Positions 1-11,770 of a stretch of DNA of 53,447 bases are shown here, one piece after another. Numbering within the stretch: position 1 is the stretch's first letter; each line of letters starts with the position of its first letter. Below the pieces are notes generated by a model. The model worked only from the letters and a program-made list of their open reading frames with translations. It searched no databases and was not told where the DNA came from. Source of the stretch: Alectoria sarmentosa (Eukaryota; Ascomycota; Lecanoromycetes; Lecanorales; Parmeliaceae); the NCBI GenBank assembly GCA_009733775.1, contig WOGZ01000233.1, positions 1 through 53,447 on the forward strand, written 5' to 3'. The translations under genes and the position numbers were made by a program.

Positions 1-2722
1 TCTACGAATTTTAAAAAAATTAATATATTTTTAATAAATTTTGATTTTAATTATTTAATGATAATTTTAATGCGCGTTAATTTCATTTAAATATTATATT
101 AATTTATAATAAATCTTAAAAAAATAACCTCGCTGCGATTGAAAACGCATTTTAATAATTTCGTATAAAATCGATATTTTAATAACGCGCGCAACATCGT
201 TCGTATATATTTTCAATATAAGTTTTTCGTCTCAAAATAAATTAACACGTTATTTAAATATATTACGCAAAAAACGTTAATAAACGATTTAAATGTTTTA
301 TTCACGTATGTTTAAAAGATTATAAAAACATTTACGAAATTAAAAAACAATATTTGATACTTAAATTAATCATAATAAATTCGAAAAATGATTTTTCATT
401 CATTATTCTTTCGAATTTATATTTTATAATACGCATTGCGAATATTAATTTTAATAAAATATTTCGCATATGCGAATCTTTTTAAGATTTTTAAAAATAA
501 TAATAATGAATAATTATTTTTAATAATTATTTCGTTGAATTTTTTATAATCGATATATAATCGCAGCGAATTATTTATTTTTTTAACGAATAACATCGAC
601 GAGTTAGTTTAATTATTTAAAAATCGAATTTTTTTTAAGCGCATTATTTAAATAATTTTTTATCGTTATAAGCTCATTATGCGATATATTATAAATTAAA
701 TCGTTTTTAAATAATTTATTAAATTATAAGTTTATAAAATGTTTAATTTAATCGTGCGTATTAAAATTATTAAACAATTCTTTTAAAAAGATTTTTAATA
801 AATTTTCAAATTATTTAAATACGTCAAAATCGTTTAATTGCGTGATATTATATTTCATAATTTTATCGCAATTACTCTCATTACTTTTAAATAAAATTTA
901 ATATAAAAATGCGATATATATTTATTTTATATTATACGTAATTATTATATTAATTAATAACGCAAATAAATTTACATTCATTATTGCGATATTTGTTTAT
1001 TTTTTATCATTTATAAAATAATCGCGATAAATTTAAAATTATTCGCGTTAATAAATGTTAAAATCGATATCATAAATTAAAAAAAAATCAAAAATAAGAT
1101 TATATTCTCGCATGTTTATAATATACGTCTTCAAGATTTATTTTTACTTTTTATTTTGATTGTTTATAAAATCAAATATTAAATTATGCGTTTTATATAA
1201 AAATATGCGATAATTATTAATAACACGCATCATTATTAACATATATTCAAATTTAAAAATCTGCGTCTTTTTAATAAAAGATTATAATATAAATTTTTTT
1301 TCGTTATCGATATTCATCAAAATAATTATCTTACGTTTATTATTTAATATAATAATTTCGCTTTTTAATATTAAAAAGCGAGATCGTTATTTAATAAATA
1401 ACGTATTTAATATTATAACGATAAATATCAAACTTTTATTTTATTTTATTAAAGATTCAATTGCGTATCTCGTTGTTTATAACATAATTTGAATAATTAA
1501 ATAAGTTTTTAAAATGTTTCTTTTATTGATAATTTCAACATTCAATTTCAATAAAAAAAAACTTTTATTTGATTTTGAAATCGTTATTTTCAAATTTATT
1601 TCGCATAAATTTTCGATTTTACGACATCGAAGAGAATTAAATTTTTTTTGATTCTTTTGATTTTTAATATGCTATTTTTAAAATTTCGTATATTAATTAT
1701 TATTTTCTTAATAATTTATTTTATCGTTAAAACGAATTTTATTTAAAATAAATAATTCTCTTATTTTTCGCAATTTTTATTCGATATTTTAATATTATTA
1801 TAATAACGTAATATAAATAATAAATTGAATTGCGTTTTTTATTACTTTTAAAGAAATTTTCTTTATCGCTTTATTTTATAAAGTTTTTATGCGTTTCGCA
1901 TCGATTATATAACGATTTCATTATAATTATAATATGATAAAATAATCGTTAAAGTTTACGATCGATTAATCGTTTTTTATAATAATTTTAATCAATTAAT
2001 AATCGATATTATAAAACTTAATAATTAAATTGCGAATTTAATTTAAACATTATTTTTTATATTCGTTTTAAATAAATTTATCGATATCACGTAATATAAT
2101 ATTTCGTGCATTTTTTTAAATTTATTTTTTAATATTAATTAAAAGAGCAAAAAATCAACGAATCTTTTTATTTATTTATTCGAAAGTCGATGCGAGATAT
2201 TAAAACGATATAATTTTTATAATCTCGAAAAAACATAATCATCGAATTGTAATTATTAAAATGTTATATATTAAATATTTTAATAACGCTTATCTTTTTG
2301 TGATTTAATTTATAATAATAATAATTATTATATTCGCGACGATGTTTTCGTGCGTTTTGTATTTCGATTAATTTAAGTTTTTTAATAATTAAATGCTTTT
2401 CAACATCAAATTTTAAAAATTAAAAACGTTAAATTTGAATCAAATTTGCGAAACGAGAATCTTCGTTAATAAATAAAAAATTGTTAAATGCGATATTTTA
2501 ATAATTATCGTTTCGATTAATAATATTATTAAAGTTCGCATTAATGTTAAAATTAATATTATAATCGCTTAATTGCGAAATAAGCGTACTTTAATAAAAA
2601 TCGCTTATTTAATTAAAAACGTTATTGATAATTTATAATAAAACGTTTTTACTTTATAAATTAATAAAATCAATTCGCGAATTATTTATTATAATTAATT
2701 AAATAGCTTCGTATAAACGAAG
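1..2722. repeat. AT-rich RIP-decayed repeat region without genes
   Basis: Very AT-rich throughout. The few C residues are mostly followed by G, while CpA and TpG are scarce and TpA is abundant, which is the footprint of repeat-induced point mutation. No open frame of useful length and no recognisable protein motif is seen on either strand. A small perfect hairpin (11-bp arms, 4-nt loop) lies near 2702-2727. The parent element cannot be named by eye. Confidence 0.7.
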
Positions 2723-2991
2723 CTATTAAAATTATAAAATAATAAAATCTCTTTTTAATAAAATTGCGTAATAATTAAATAATTATAAAATTTATAAACG
2801 TAATAATAAGTTTTAATCGATAAATTGTTAAATAAATTAATAATTAAAAAAGAAAAAAGAAGAAAGAAAAGTTATAAATATTTAAGACTTTTATTAAATA
2901 TATTAAAAACGCATTTTAATTGCGTAATATGCAATTTAATAAACGACTTAAGCGAGCTTTATCAGATCGCTTTAAATACTTTCGCCCTTAC
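2723..2991 (+). repeat. Repeat D, copy 1 (heavily RIP-mutated)
   Basis: This stretch is co-linear, almost without gaps, with the reverse complement of 38578-38850. Shared anchors include the end motif TTTCGCCCTTAC, the centre AATATTTAAGACTTTT and TTTATAAACGTAATAA. The differences seen are overwhelmingly transitions, with this copy carrying T or A where the other has C or G. The pair is therefore one repeat family with this copy strongly mutated. Family identity is unknown and no coding potential is seen. Confidence 0.7.
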
Positions 2992-3075
2992 ACGAGCGTA
3001 TTTTATATTTTTATTAAAATTAACTTTTTTTCAATATCACATTTCTTTAAAATTACTCGATTTAATATATAATCT
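2989..3075 (+). repeat. Truncated LTR fragment of gypsy family B
   Basis: The sequence around GAGCGTATTTTATATTTT and the downstream ACTCGATTTAAT resembles the first ~85 bases of the B-family LTR in sense orientation (compare 31603 read downward). The rest of the LTR is missing and ordinary-GC sequence begins within about 100 bases. It marks the left edge of gene island 1. Confidence 0.5.
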
Positions 3076-3673
3076 GAATTATAATCGTTTTCACAGTTTC
3101 TTTTTTATGTTGTTTAAACACCGTCATTATCATAGTCATAGCGATAATCTATTACTATTGCTACTGCTTCGGCTACTAGTTATTCCGCTCCGTAGCGTGT
3201 TCTCTCAACAGAGAACTCATCTAGTGGCCCAGTGGGGCATGGCTTTTGGCTCGGAACCTTGGTAAGGCCTTGACTCTGCGGGCCTTATTCATGAATGACT
3301 ATTATTACTATCATTATTATTCTCTCGCTCAATCAAAGTACGACGTTAGTGTAGCAAGTCGACAACTTCAACACCCACCAAGCATGAACTCTGGACTACG
3401 ATTAAGGCCTTGCGCACGTCCTGCGTGCCACGCTCGCCGCAATCAATCTTCCACAGGGTCATGCTGTGACAGTTATTCAGTTTCCTTCTTTGTTCCAAGA
3501 CTGGCCACTAATGGTACGCAGAGAAGTGTCTCAACGCCATTGCGCAAGCCTCGATTACGCAGAATGCCGACAAGCCTAGTGATGACGCCCGATCAACTCC
3601 TCGCTCAGGAATACAGCATTCTTCGGCACAATGGAAGGCTGCTCTTGAGCGAGCAGAATGTCTCTGTACGGAA
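3076..3673. other. 5' flank of the copper ATPase gene, possible upstream exon
   Basis: This is the transition from AT-rich to balanced-GC sequence. From about 3512 to 3673 the frame of the ATPase first exon stays open upstream of the annotated ATG and looks protein-like, with several Cys and charged residues (read as ...ALERAECLCTE). It closes at a TAA at 3509-3511. A further exon, joined by an intron ending near AG at 3519-3520, may therefore exist. The first exon could not be fixed, so the conservative ATG at 3674 is used. Confidence 0.4.
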
Positions 3674-6600
3674 ATGCTCAATTTGGGACTGCCTTCCTGC
3701 TGTACCACACAGGCTACCGAGCTGTCCTCAGTGTCTGACCAGACAATGACTGACAAGGAAATATCCCGCTCCACTGTGAGCCTCGAAAGCACAGCAAGGA
3801 CGGCGCCGGAGTCCCTCACTGGCGACTCACAGTCATGCTCTAGCATCATGTCCTGCTCGAAGGTCTGCTGCTCCTCTTCGCCCACTGCGAAGTCGGGTTG
3901 CTCACCCACACCTAGCCCGAAGACATGCTGCTCCTCTTCACCAGTTACGAAGACGGGTTGCTATCTCACACCTAGCCCGAAGATATGCTGCTCCTCTTCA
4001 CCAGCTACGAAGACGGATTGCTCTCTCACAACTGACCCAAAGACAAGCCGCTCCTCTTCACTACCTATGAAGACGGGTTGCTCTCCCACACCTGGTCCGA
4101 AGGCATGTTGTTCCTATTCTCCTGATGCCGAAAGTATTCAGTGTGACGCTCCGGCGCCTACCTCGATGACAAGCTTCCCTTCTACGCCCGGCATCAAAAG
4201 AATCCAGGATCAAAACGTCCAGCATGGCAAGTTTTCTGAAGGCATCGAACCCTTCAGTGGTCATCCAAGCCTTGTACCTGCTGGAATCGATCTCGAGAAA
4301 GGCTCGGCGCTCGAACATGCTGTTACTCAAATATCGGGCATGACATGCACGTGAGTTATCTTTTCGGAGCCACGTCTTCCTGATTCGTTGTATTTTGAGT
4401 TTTGAGACTTGTCGCAGGGGTTGAAGACTCCCGGAATGTGTTTCGTGACTCAAATCTGATCTCAAAAGAGACATTCTGACTCCGAAACCATTTAGTGGAT
4501 GCGAGCGGAAGTTGCAGCGCGTACTGTCCAGCATCGCCGGTATTCATAATGTCAAAACCAGTCTTGTCCTGGGCCGGGCTGAATTTGACGTTGATGCGGG
4601 GTTGTCAATCAACGAGGTCGCCTCATTACTGGAAAGACAGACCGAATTCAAGTGTATTGTATATCAGAAAGGCCACCAGCTCGAAGTACTTATACCAGGA
4701 AGTCCGGCCCCTCAAGCGTTGAGGCTTGGAACTACGGCGGCGGCCTCCGAGAAGGATATGACGCTGCTCCTTCATGGCCTTCTAGGTCCTATTTATCCTT
4801 CAGGAGTAGAAGACGTTAAGATTATCGATAGCAAGGGGCGAGAATTGAAGTTCGGGACTGTCAAAAGTAGCTTTCGGCAACGCTTGGGTATCAAGAGCTT
4901 TTCGCCCAAGCCACATAAGTACACCGCGCGTATTTCATATAATCCTTATGTCGTGGGAGCTAGGGATATGTTAGATAGAGGCTTTGGTGTCCCACTATCG
5001 CTGGCCCCCCTTAAGTCTGGTCATGCAAGTGGCGCTGACACGGACCATCTTCGCAACACCTTTTACATGACCGTATTGTCAGCACTTCTGACAATACCGG
5101 TTCTTGTCTTGGCTTGGGCTCCACTACCGCCCCACAAGATCGCTTATGGATCAAGTTCGCTCGCGCTGGCAACATTGGTCCAGACCATCGTTGCTGGTCC
5201 TTTCTACCCCAAAGCATTAAAGGCTTTGCTGTTTTCCAGCATGATCGAGATGGACCTTTTGATTGTCATTAGCACTACTACCGCTTTTATCTACTCTGTG
5301 GTGGCTTTTGTATATGAAACCAATGGCAAACCGTTGTCAACAGGTGGATTCTTCGAGACCAGCACTCTCTTGGTCACACTGATAATGTGTGGTCGACTCG
5401 CGAGCGCTTACGCCCGTCAAAAGGCCGCCGATTCGATTTCAGTGCAAGCTCTACAGCCATACACGGCCCTTTTGTGCGAAGATACGACAGAAAGGCTCAT
5501 CGACGTTCGTGAATTTCAGCACGGAGACCTGTTCAAGGTCTCACCGGACAGCGTTATCCCTACAGATGGGATCATTGAGTCTGGGGAGACCGAGATCGAC
5601 GAATCAATGATCACGGGGGAAGCAATCCCTGTACCCAAATCCTCCGGCTCTCAGGTTGCAGCCGGCTCTATGAACGGGCCTGGCCCCTTCCTAGCTCGAC
5701 TAACGAGATTACCAGTTGACAACACTATCAGCAGGATCGCAGGTATGGTTGATGAAGCCAAACTGTCGAAGCCCAGAGTCCAGGAGACTGCCGATCGAGT
5801 GGCGTCTCTTTTCGTACCCTGTATTCTTGCCGTAACCATTGTCGTGTTCTCGATATGGATTGCGGTCGGAATTGCGGTTCGAGATGCATCAACCTCAAAT
5901 GCGATTGTCACTGCCATCACCTACGCCCTTGCGGCACTGATTGTGTCTTGCCCTTGTGCCATAGGTCTCGCGGTACCCATGGTAATGGTTATTGCCGGCG
6001 GAGTTGGGGCAAAACATGGCGTGATCTTCAAGTCGCCAGGCGCAATTCAAAATGCCAGAAAAGTCTCTCACGTTGTTTTTGACAAGACTGGCACTCTGAC
6101 ACACGGAAAATTCGTGGTGGTGGAGGAAGTCTATCGCGAGGAGACTCACAACAAGGCTGCTTCCATAGTGCAGCAATTGACTGCCAGTAGCAAGCACCCA
6201 GTCTCGCAGGCTCTCACGACGCACCTCAAGATCCTCGGAAATCGCCCTATCGAAATTAAAAGCGTCTTGTCAGTCGTTGGAAAAGGTATGCGTGCGACCT
6301 TGGAAGGGCAGATTGTCATAGGAGGGAATCCTCTCTATGTGGAGGCTACCGAAGACCCTGACGTCCAACGTCTCTTATCCCAGGGCCTGACGGTGTTCTG
6401 CCTGCGTCACGGCTCAGCCTTGCTAGCAATCTACGGTCTCCGCGACGCAGTCCGCGCAGACACTGCATCTGTCATATCTGCGTTGCAAGCCCGAAATATC
6501 CAGGTCTCAATCATTAGTGGCGACTCTTCGACTGTAGTTGACAGATTGGCAACAGAGCTTGGCATTCCCCTCTCATGCGCTGAAGGCCAGTGCACTCCGG

Positions 6601-7025
6601 AAGATAAAGCCCGCTATATCACCTCGCTCTCTACTGCGCCAGCTGGCAACATAAAAGAAGGTTCCGCCACTACGACCATCTTCTGCGGCGACGGTAGTAA
6701 CGACGCCGTGGCTCTCGCCCAAGCCGACATCGGCATTCATATGGCCGGTGGTACCGATGTGGCCAAGAGCGCCGCCGACGTAGTGCTCACGTATCCTTCG
6801 CTAATCGGCATCCTGACGCTCATGGACCTCTCGCGCGCATCCATGCGCCGTGTCTACCTCAACTTCGCCTGGTCCTTCACTTACAACCTTTTCGCCATCC
6901 TGCTCGCTGCGGGCGCTTTTGTGACGGTTCGGATCCCGCCTGCATATGCCGGACTTGGAGAGCTTGTCAGTGTTTTACCGGTGATCGCGATAGCAATACA
7001 TTTACGGTGGGTAAAGTTACGATGA
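3674..7025 (+). CDS. P1B-type copper-transporting ATPase with Cys-rich repeat N-terminus
   Basis: Two exons (3674-4350 and 4496-7025, intron 4351-4495 with GTGAGT donor) give 1068 residues. This should be a membrane pump driving Cu(I) out of the cytosol, by homology to the P1B-1 family. Visible in order: five ~20-residue Cys-rich units (about 64-163; unit 2 is TCCSSSPVTKTGCYLTPSPK); a heavy-metal-associated domain whose CxxC (C225/C228) is split by the intron; eight membrane segments; TGE actuator loop (599-601); CPC ion site (711-713); phosphorylation motif DKTGTLT (D755); HP pair (793-794); and GDGSND hinge (957-962). The second metal-domain frame is intact and all catalytic motifs are present, so it is probably functional. 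The true start may lie upstream of 3674. The C-terminus ends just after the last helix, which is normal for the family. Metal specificity (Cu versus Ag) is inferred from CPC. Confidence 0.93.
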
Positions 7026-8664
7026 AGGTGATTGCCATTGGTGGGACTTTTGTCTTCTCGTCGAGTAGCGTAGGGTGATTAGGTTTCTCAAGGGTACATT
7101 AGCTCTATCAGACGTATTTCAATACCTTACATGAGATTACGAGGGAAGCCTTCATAACATCTGAATGTATCAGGAGGCATGAGTGGTTGCGTGATCGATA
7201 TAGTTCCCAATCAACTACCTTATCCGCGGAGATTCTGGAAAAACCATCTGAAAATCTACTGAACAGCAGAGGATTGCGAACAAAGACTCGGAGATTAAAA
7301 GCAGAAAGTGTTGCTTGCTCGCACTCTCATAAACTTGGAGATAAGAGTATCCCCTTTCTGGGCGCTGTTAAATATTGAAATCTCTGTGTGCAAATCCTTT
7401 TCCGATAAAAGTACACCTCCCGAGATCGAATATGGTGTACGCGGTTATTGGAGTCAGACGTACGCGCTGAAAGAAGAGTTTGGTGATATCTATCGAGTAT
7501 GCACTGATCTACTAGACAAAAACAAAGATCTCCACAGTCCCCCGTGAAGTAGTACTATTTTCGACTCGATAGGGAACTTGTCAGGGAGATTAATCAATTC
7601 CTGGTTGGACATATGCAAAGATATGAGGCACTTTCTTGGATGCATGTTGAACCCTGCCAAAAAAAAAGGATCCGACCGCTTCTATCATAACGGGGGTGGA
7701 AGGACTATTCACTCAAAGTCGCTCTATTCTGAGACATTTCCGCAGGTAACGGATCCGATCGTTTCATTAGCTAAGGCTGTGAAGAACTTCCTTTGATATA
7801 ATGTTGTTGCATTTTAAGAGAATCCTAAAGCTTGCTTTGATAATCAAAGCTAAAAGGGATGTTTTCATCGACGCAGCTTAAAGTTGCTGGCCTCTTGCCA
7901 TGAGACGGTGCTTCGCTACTCTGTCGTAACGCTTTGATCATGCAGGATTCCGGCACTCCATCTTTGCGAGTCACAGCATTTCGTAATCGCTTGGTTGCAT
8001 CCATGACCTTGTCAAACGCGCAGCCGGAACGCCATTTGGATGCTTGTGTTGGATTCCTGCAAACACAGTGGTCAAGCACAGCTAAGAGATAGAAGCCCCG
8101 ACCAGCCAAAGGCAACTCTGTACTTGCGTTGTGAGAGCGCGTTCTTACATGGCAGGAGAGATGGACATTTGATAGGACATTGAGATCGAAGCTGAAGATT
8201 AGGCGGCAACGTCGGAAGGTGCAATGATGTCCTCTTGCTCATTTGATCTTCAATCCTTGCAACGGGATGGTGGTTAGGGTTTCAACTTTAACCCGTACAG
8301 AGTGAGTCTATCTGTTTCATTCTCTCATGTTTGATGATCCAGCAGACCGTTTTGTGGAGGCGAATCTCGCAGATCTTCTCAAAACTTGAAGGTGAAGGCA
8401 AAATTCCCAAGCGCAGCACGGCTTTCCTCTTTGCTCGAACAGCCTCAAAGTTTTATTCATATTCGTCAATCTTGATCAGAGAGCAATGGCAGCACATACG
8501 TTCAAAGTGATTGATCGATTGATTGATTGCTTTAGTCATTTGGATATCCCGAAGGGCTTCATAGGCGTCTAACTTCTGAATAATTCTTTTGATTATTTCT
8601 GCTAGACCTGCCTAGTCACGTTGTCGAACATATTTTTTCATGATATACTCTGTATTTCTCTCGG
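7026..8664. other. Intergenic region, no supportable gene
   Basis: Balanced-GC sequence between the ATPase stop and the O-methyltransferase relic. A 96-residue frame on the minus strand (8115-7825) has a partly protein-like middle (GCAFDKVMDATKRLRNAV) but no recognised family, no clear partner exon and no splice support. It may be a gene relic. Nothing else is visible. Confidence 0.5.
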
Positions 8665-9290
8665 TCAATCTCTGTTGACTACCTCAACGATGCCCTCCCC
8701 CCCTTCGTTTCCCTGCCAGAAACCAACCATTACCAGTCCTACACTCTTAATCAGCACCCTCCATTGCCTTTCCGACCGCTCCATACCCAAATGCAGTATC
8801 ATCATCTGCCAATCGAACCCAGAAAATAGAGAAGAGGCACCCGTCTTCGGCAGGATGAATACGTTAAGAACGAGCTTTAAGTAGCCAGGTGCCATTACCG
8901 TGGCAATGTGTGTGTGAGTATTTGAGCGGCAAGGGCATCAGGCCAATCCTGCAGGACCGAAATGGAGGAACTAGACGCGCCCTCCTAGCAAAGCCTGAGA
9001 TGATGATGACTGACTTATGAGGGGAATGTGGGTGATGAGTTACCTTTGATAGGCTGCGGTAAGAACATATCGTGCGCCATACTTTTCAATCCGAAGGGTC
9101 AAGGTCATGGACGTCATTTATTACGTGTGGCAAGTCTCGCAGCACCATCCGCCCCTTTGGCATCAGGAGATTCTCGGTCTTGGTACGACCCTGAGCGTTT
9201 CGCGGATCGTTTGGATGCCAAAGAAATATTTGGGCAGCAGACCCAAAGAGATCAATACTCCGAGCCAATGGTGAGTGCTATGAGGGTTGT
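8665..9290 (-). pseudogene. Decayed O-methyltransferase (middle and C-terminal fragments)
   Basis: Read on the minus strand, pieces of a fungal SAM-dependent O-methyltransferase (Methyltransf_2, COMT-like) appear in family order but in different frames. They are GRMVLRDLPHVIN near 9120, an AHDMFLPQPIK stretch near 9070, VLQDWPDALAAQILTH near 8950, and a C-terminus with MMILHLGMERSERQW and GEGIVEVV (8895-8665). A family-typical intron position (GT...AG after PIK) survives. The N-terminal dimerisation half is absent, and the glycine-rich SAM-binding segment expected before GRMVL is deleted. At least two frame changes separate the pieces, so no functional enzyme can be made. It lies tail-first toward the copper ATPase and upstream of the FAD oxidase on the same strand. 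Related enzymes are encoded at 36532-37875 and 42079-43525. Confidence 0.85.
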
Positions 9291-9629
9291 GAAGTATAGA
9301 TATCCGGCTTCGAACTGGTGTCATTTTTGATTATTGAGCCTCGCTATGTCTGGAAACATTCAACTCATTGGACTCAAGCTAGACCGCCCAGGAACCGTCG
9401 TGCGTACGTGGTATTGATGTAGTAGATCTTGAGTTTTCCCATGATCCAAGAACTCAACAGAATGACCATATCTAGAGGTATAAAGCTTCAGGGATGGGAG
9501 GAGGGTTTGAAGGTCGGGCGGGGCAGGGCAGGGCAGAGTCACAAGGAATTTCTGCTAGAAAACACTCAAGAAATCATATTCGTTGTTCATCAACACGACC
9601 GCTCATCTATCACCTGTCTACCAACGTAT
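9291..9629. other. Short intergenic region with a G-rich tract
   Basis: The gap between the O-methyltransferase relic and the 3' end of the FAD oxidase. It contains a small GGGCA-type direct repeat near 9517-9537. No gene is visible. Confidence 0.5.
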
Positions 9630-11460
9630 CTACGCCTTCGAAAGTAAGAATCCGTCGTTCTGCAGGGTCTGGAAGATCTGAGCCGGATCGTATTTTTTGG
9701 ACACGGCCTTCAGCTTCTCCACGTTGGTCACGCCGTATCCAGCGATCGGATTCTGATCTCTCGATGAGTCACCCATGTACAAGAACGGGAGATAGAAACC
9801 CCGTTTCTCTCCCAATTCCTTCCATTTCTCGGTAGTGGCGATGGGAGCTGCCCGCACGGTATCATCATTATCCTTACCTTGCCAATCCACAAGAGTTGTC
9901 CACCCTGCAAATTTTAGCTACCATTGACCAGAAAGCGCCAAGTAGAGAGCGAACTCACATTGGTGATTGATCTGAGGAATCCCCATTGCATTCCCTCCCT
10001 TGGCGATACCTGCTTCACTAAGGCTAGCTGGAATCGGCTGGAGTGTAAAGGTCATGTTGGCTCCAGTAGCGGCTTGAACCGAAACCGCCTGCTCTCTCCA
10101 GAATGCCCATACGTCGTTGTATAGCGTTGCATCGATCTTAGTGGCAGTACCTCGATAATCGTGGCTTCAAGAACGTAAGCGGCGGAAATCAAACGGCTTG
10201 AGGGTATCTTACCGCGCAGGAAGGTTCGAGAATGTGGTCCCCAAAATGTCAGTGATACTCTTCACAGTGCCATTTGTGGGGGGAACAGCGACCACTGCAG
10301 GAGTGAGATCGTAGAATGGAGCAAACGCCTTCGGCTTCTCGGCAGCGGCAGAATAAATCAGTCCCACTGTGGTACTCTCAAGTCCAATGATGAGAGCCAC
10401 GGTTGATTTGACGTCGGAAGCACCATCGTTTTGCCATTGGGCAAAGGCATCCAGAATAGCAGGAACTTGGTCGTTCGTATATGCTGCTACCTGGTACCAG
10501 ACATCTTTCACTGGAATGCTGTAAAGATCGAATCGAGTAACGATTCCTGAGATCAATCAGAATCGCAGACCAGTGTTAGCCAAAAGAAATGGAGGATCAC
10601 CGAAATTTGGTCCTCCGCCTTTCAAAGCCCAGAAAAGATCACTGTTCTGCTGTGCGTTTGCATCTGTGATTGTGCCATCTGCTAGGACAATCTGCCCTGA
10701 GAGTTAAGAAATAGCTAATTCGATTATTGGGATACTGGTACCTCAAAATTCTTGACATTGTCCGCAGCAAGACCGTACTCTCCAGAGAAATGGAAGAATC
10801 CACCTGAAAAGATTCTTATTAGCAATCTGTAGTAGATTTCCTTGAGCAAGTCAGAACCTCCGAGAATGAGCCCTGCTACGCCCACGTGAGGAATCCGACC
10901 TCCAATAACGCTCACGCCATATGGGTCCAAGGCATCGTAGACGTCACCCCATCGAAGACCTGGTTCCAAGCTTACAACCGAATTGTCGGAGCTGATAGAG
11001 AACCGATTCATCTTCTGCAAATCAATAAGGATACCAGTGTCATTGATACTGGACCAGCCGGGATTCGGAGAGTGGCCGCCGCTACGGAGAGAGAATTTCG
11101 TGTTGAAAAAGCCGACAATCTTGAGCGCCTTGGATGTCTCTGCAGTCGATCCTGGAAGTATCACGCATGATGGAGTCGCCCAACATGCTTCAGACCTTCG
11201 TCACTATGATTAGCATTTGGCATTTCCGAGTACTGAGAGATGACTGACCAATTGGCATCGTCCTCGGTCTGTTTCACAGATGATGTCTCCACGGAGCCAG
11301 GTCCAAGACATGCCTGCGCTACCTGACATGCGCATTCGATGTCACTGAGTGTTGTGCTGCCACTGCCGCTTTGGGCACTCTCAAGCTTGCTAATCAGAGA
11401 TTGGTTTTGGGATGGCACCAACTGGAGGGACTGGAGAAATGATTGGATTCTGTCTTGCAT
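9630..11460 (-). CDS. FAD-linked oxidoreductase, berberine-bridge / 6-hydroxynicotine oxidase type
   Basis: Seven exons (11460-11249, 11195-10858, 10803-10742, 10691-10601, 10546-10213, 10164-9959, 9904-9630) with six introns of 48-54 bp keep phase and give 505 residues, the usual family length. The FAD-binding (PCMH-type) domain shows RSGGHSPNPGWSSI, whose His112 is the usual site of covalent FAD attachment. GGRIPHVGVAGLILGGGFF and SGEYGLAADNV follow, then IVTRFDLYS and the C-terminal YDPAQIFQ signature. Such enzymes oxidise alcohols, amines or ring carbons with O2 and are common tailoring enzymes in fungal metabolite clusters; the substrate here is unknown. There is no obvious signal peptide, unlike many secreted relatives. 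It is divergent from the dehydrogenase at 11771, which suggests shared control. Confidence 0.92.
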
Positions 11461-11770
11461 GGTGGCTCGCCTGTACAGATTAAGTTGATAAGGAGGAGGA
11501 GTTGCAGCGAAGGTGATGCCAATACATAGCAGATAGCATATTTAAACGGACGTCAACATTGCGACGAGGCAGAGTAGGACAAAAGACTGCACGTGATGAC
11601 GTTAGACTAGCACCTGTTGTCTCGTCTTATAATACGGTAATTTTCATGTCCCAAATAATATGATACTTCATTTTATCGTGACAAAAGCTTACTTTTGCAT
11701 GCTTCCGAGCCACTCCCCATCTTCTCTCTTCGTCATTCTCATATTATACCCCCGTGCATCAAGCCAGATC
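11461..11770. promoter_or_regulatory. Divergent intergenic region between FAD oxidase and dehydrogenase
   Basis: About 310 bp separates the two divergent start codons, so it must hold both promoters. It is moderately AT-rich in its middle. No confident TATA box or regulator site can be assigned by eye. The dehydrogenase frame extends upstream to an ATG at 11660, but the family-like start is 11771. Confidence 0.5.

Noticed and set aside
2825..3265. 146-residue open frame at the left edge of island 1
   Set aside because: It runs through repeat D and an LTR fragment; its Leu/Ile/Asn/Lys-rich composition reflects AT-rich DNA, not a gene.
7825..8115. 96-residue minus-strand frame between the ATPase and the O-methyltransferase relic
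   Set aside because: Partly protein-like but no recognised family, partner exon or supported splice sites; too weak to call as a gene.
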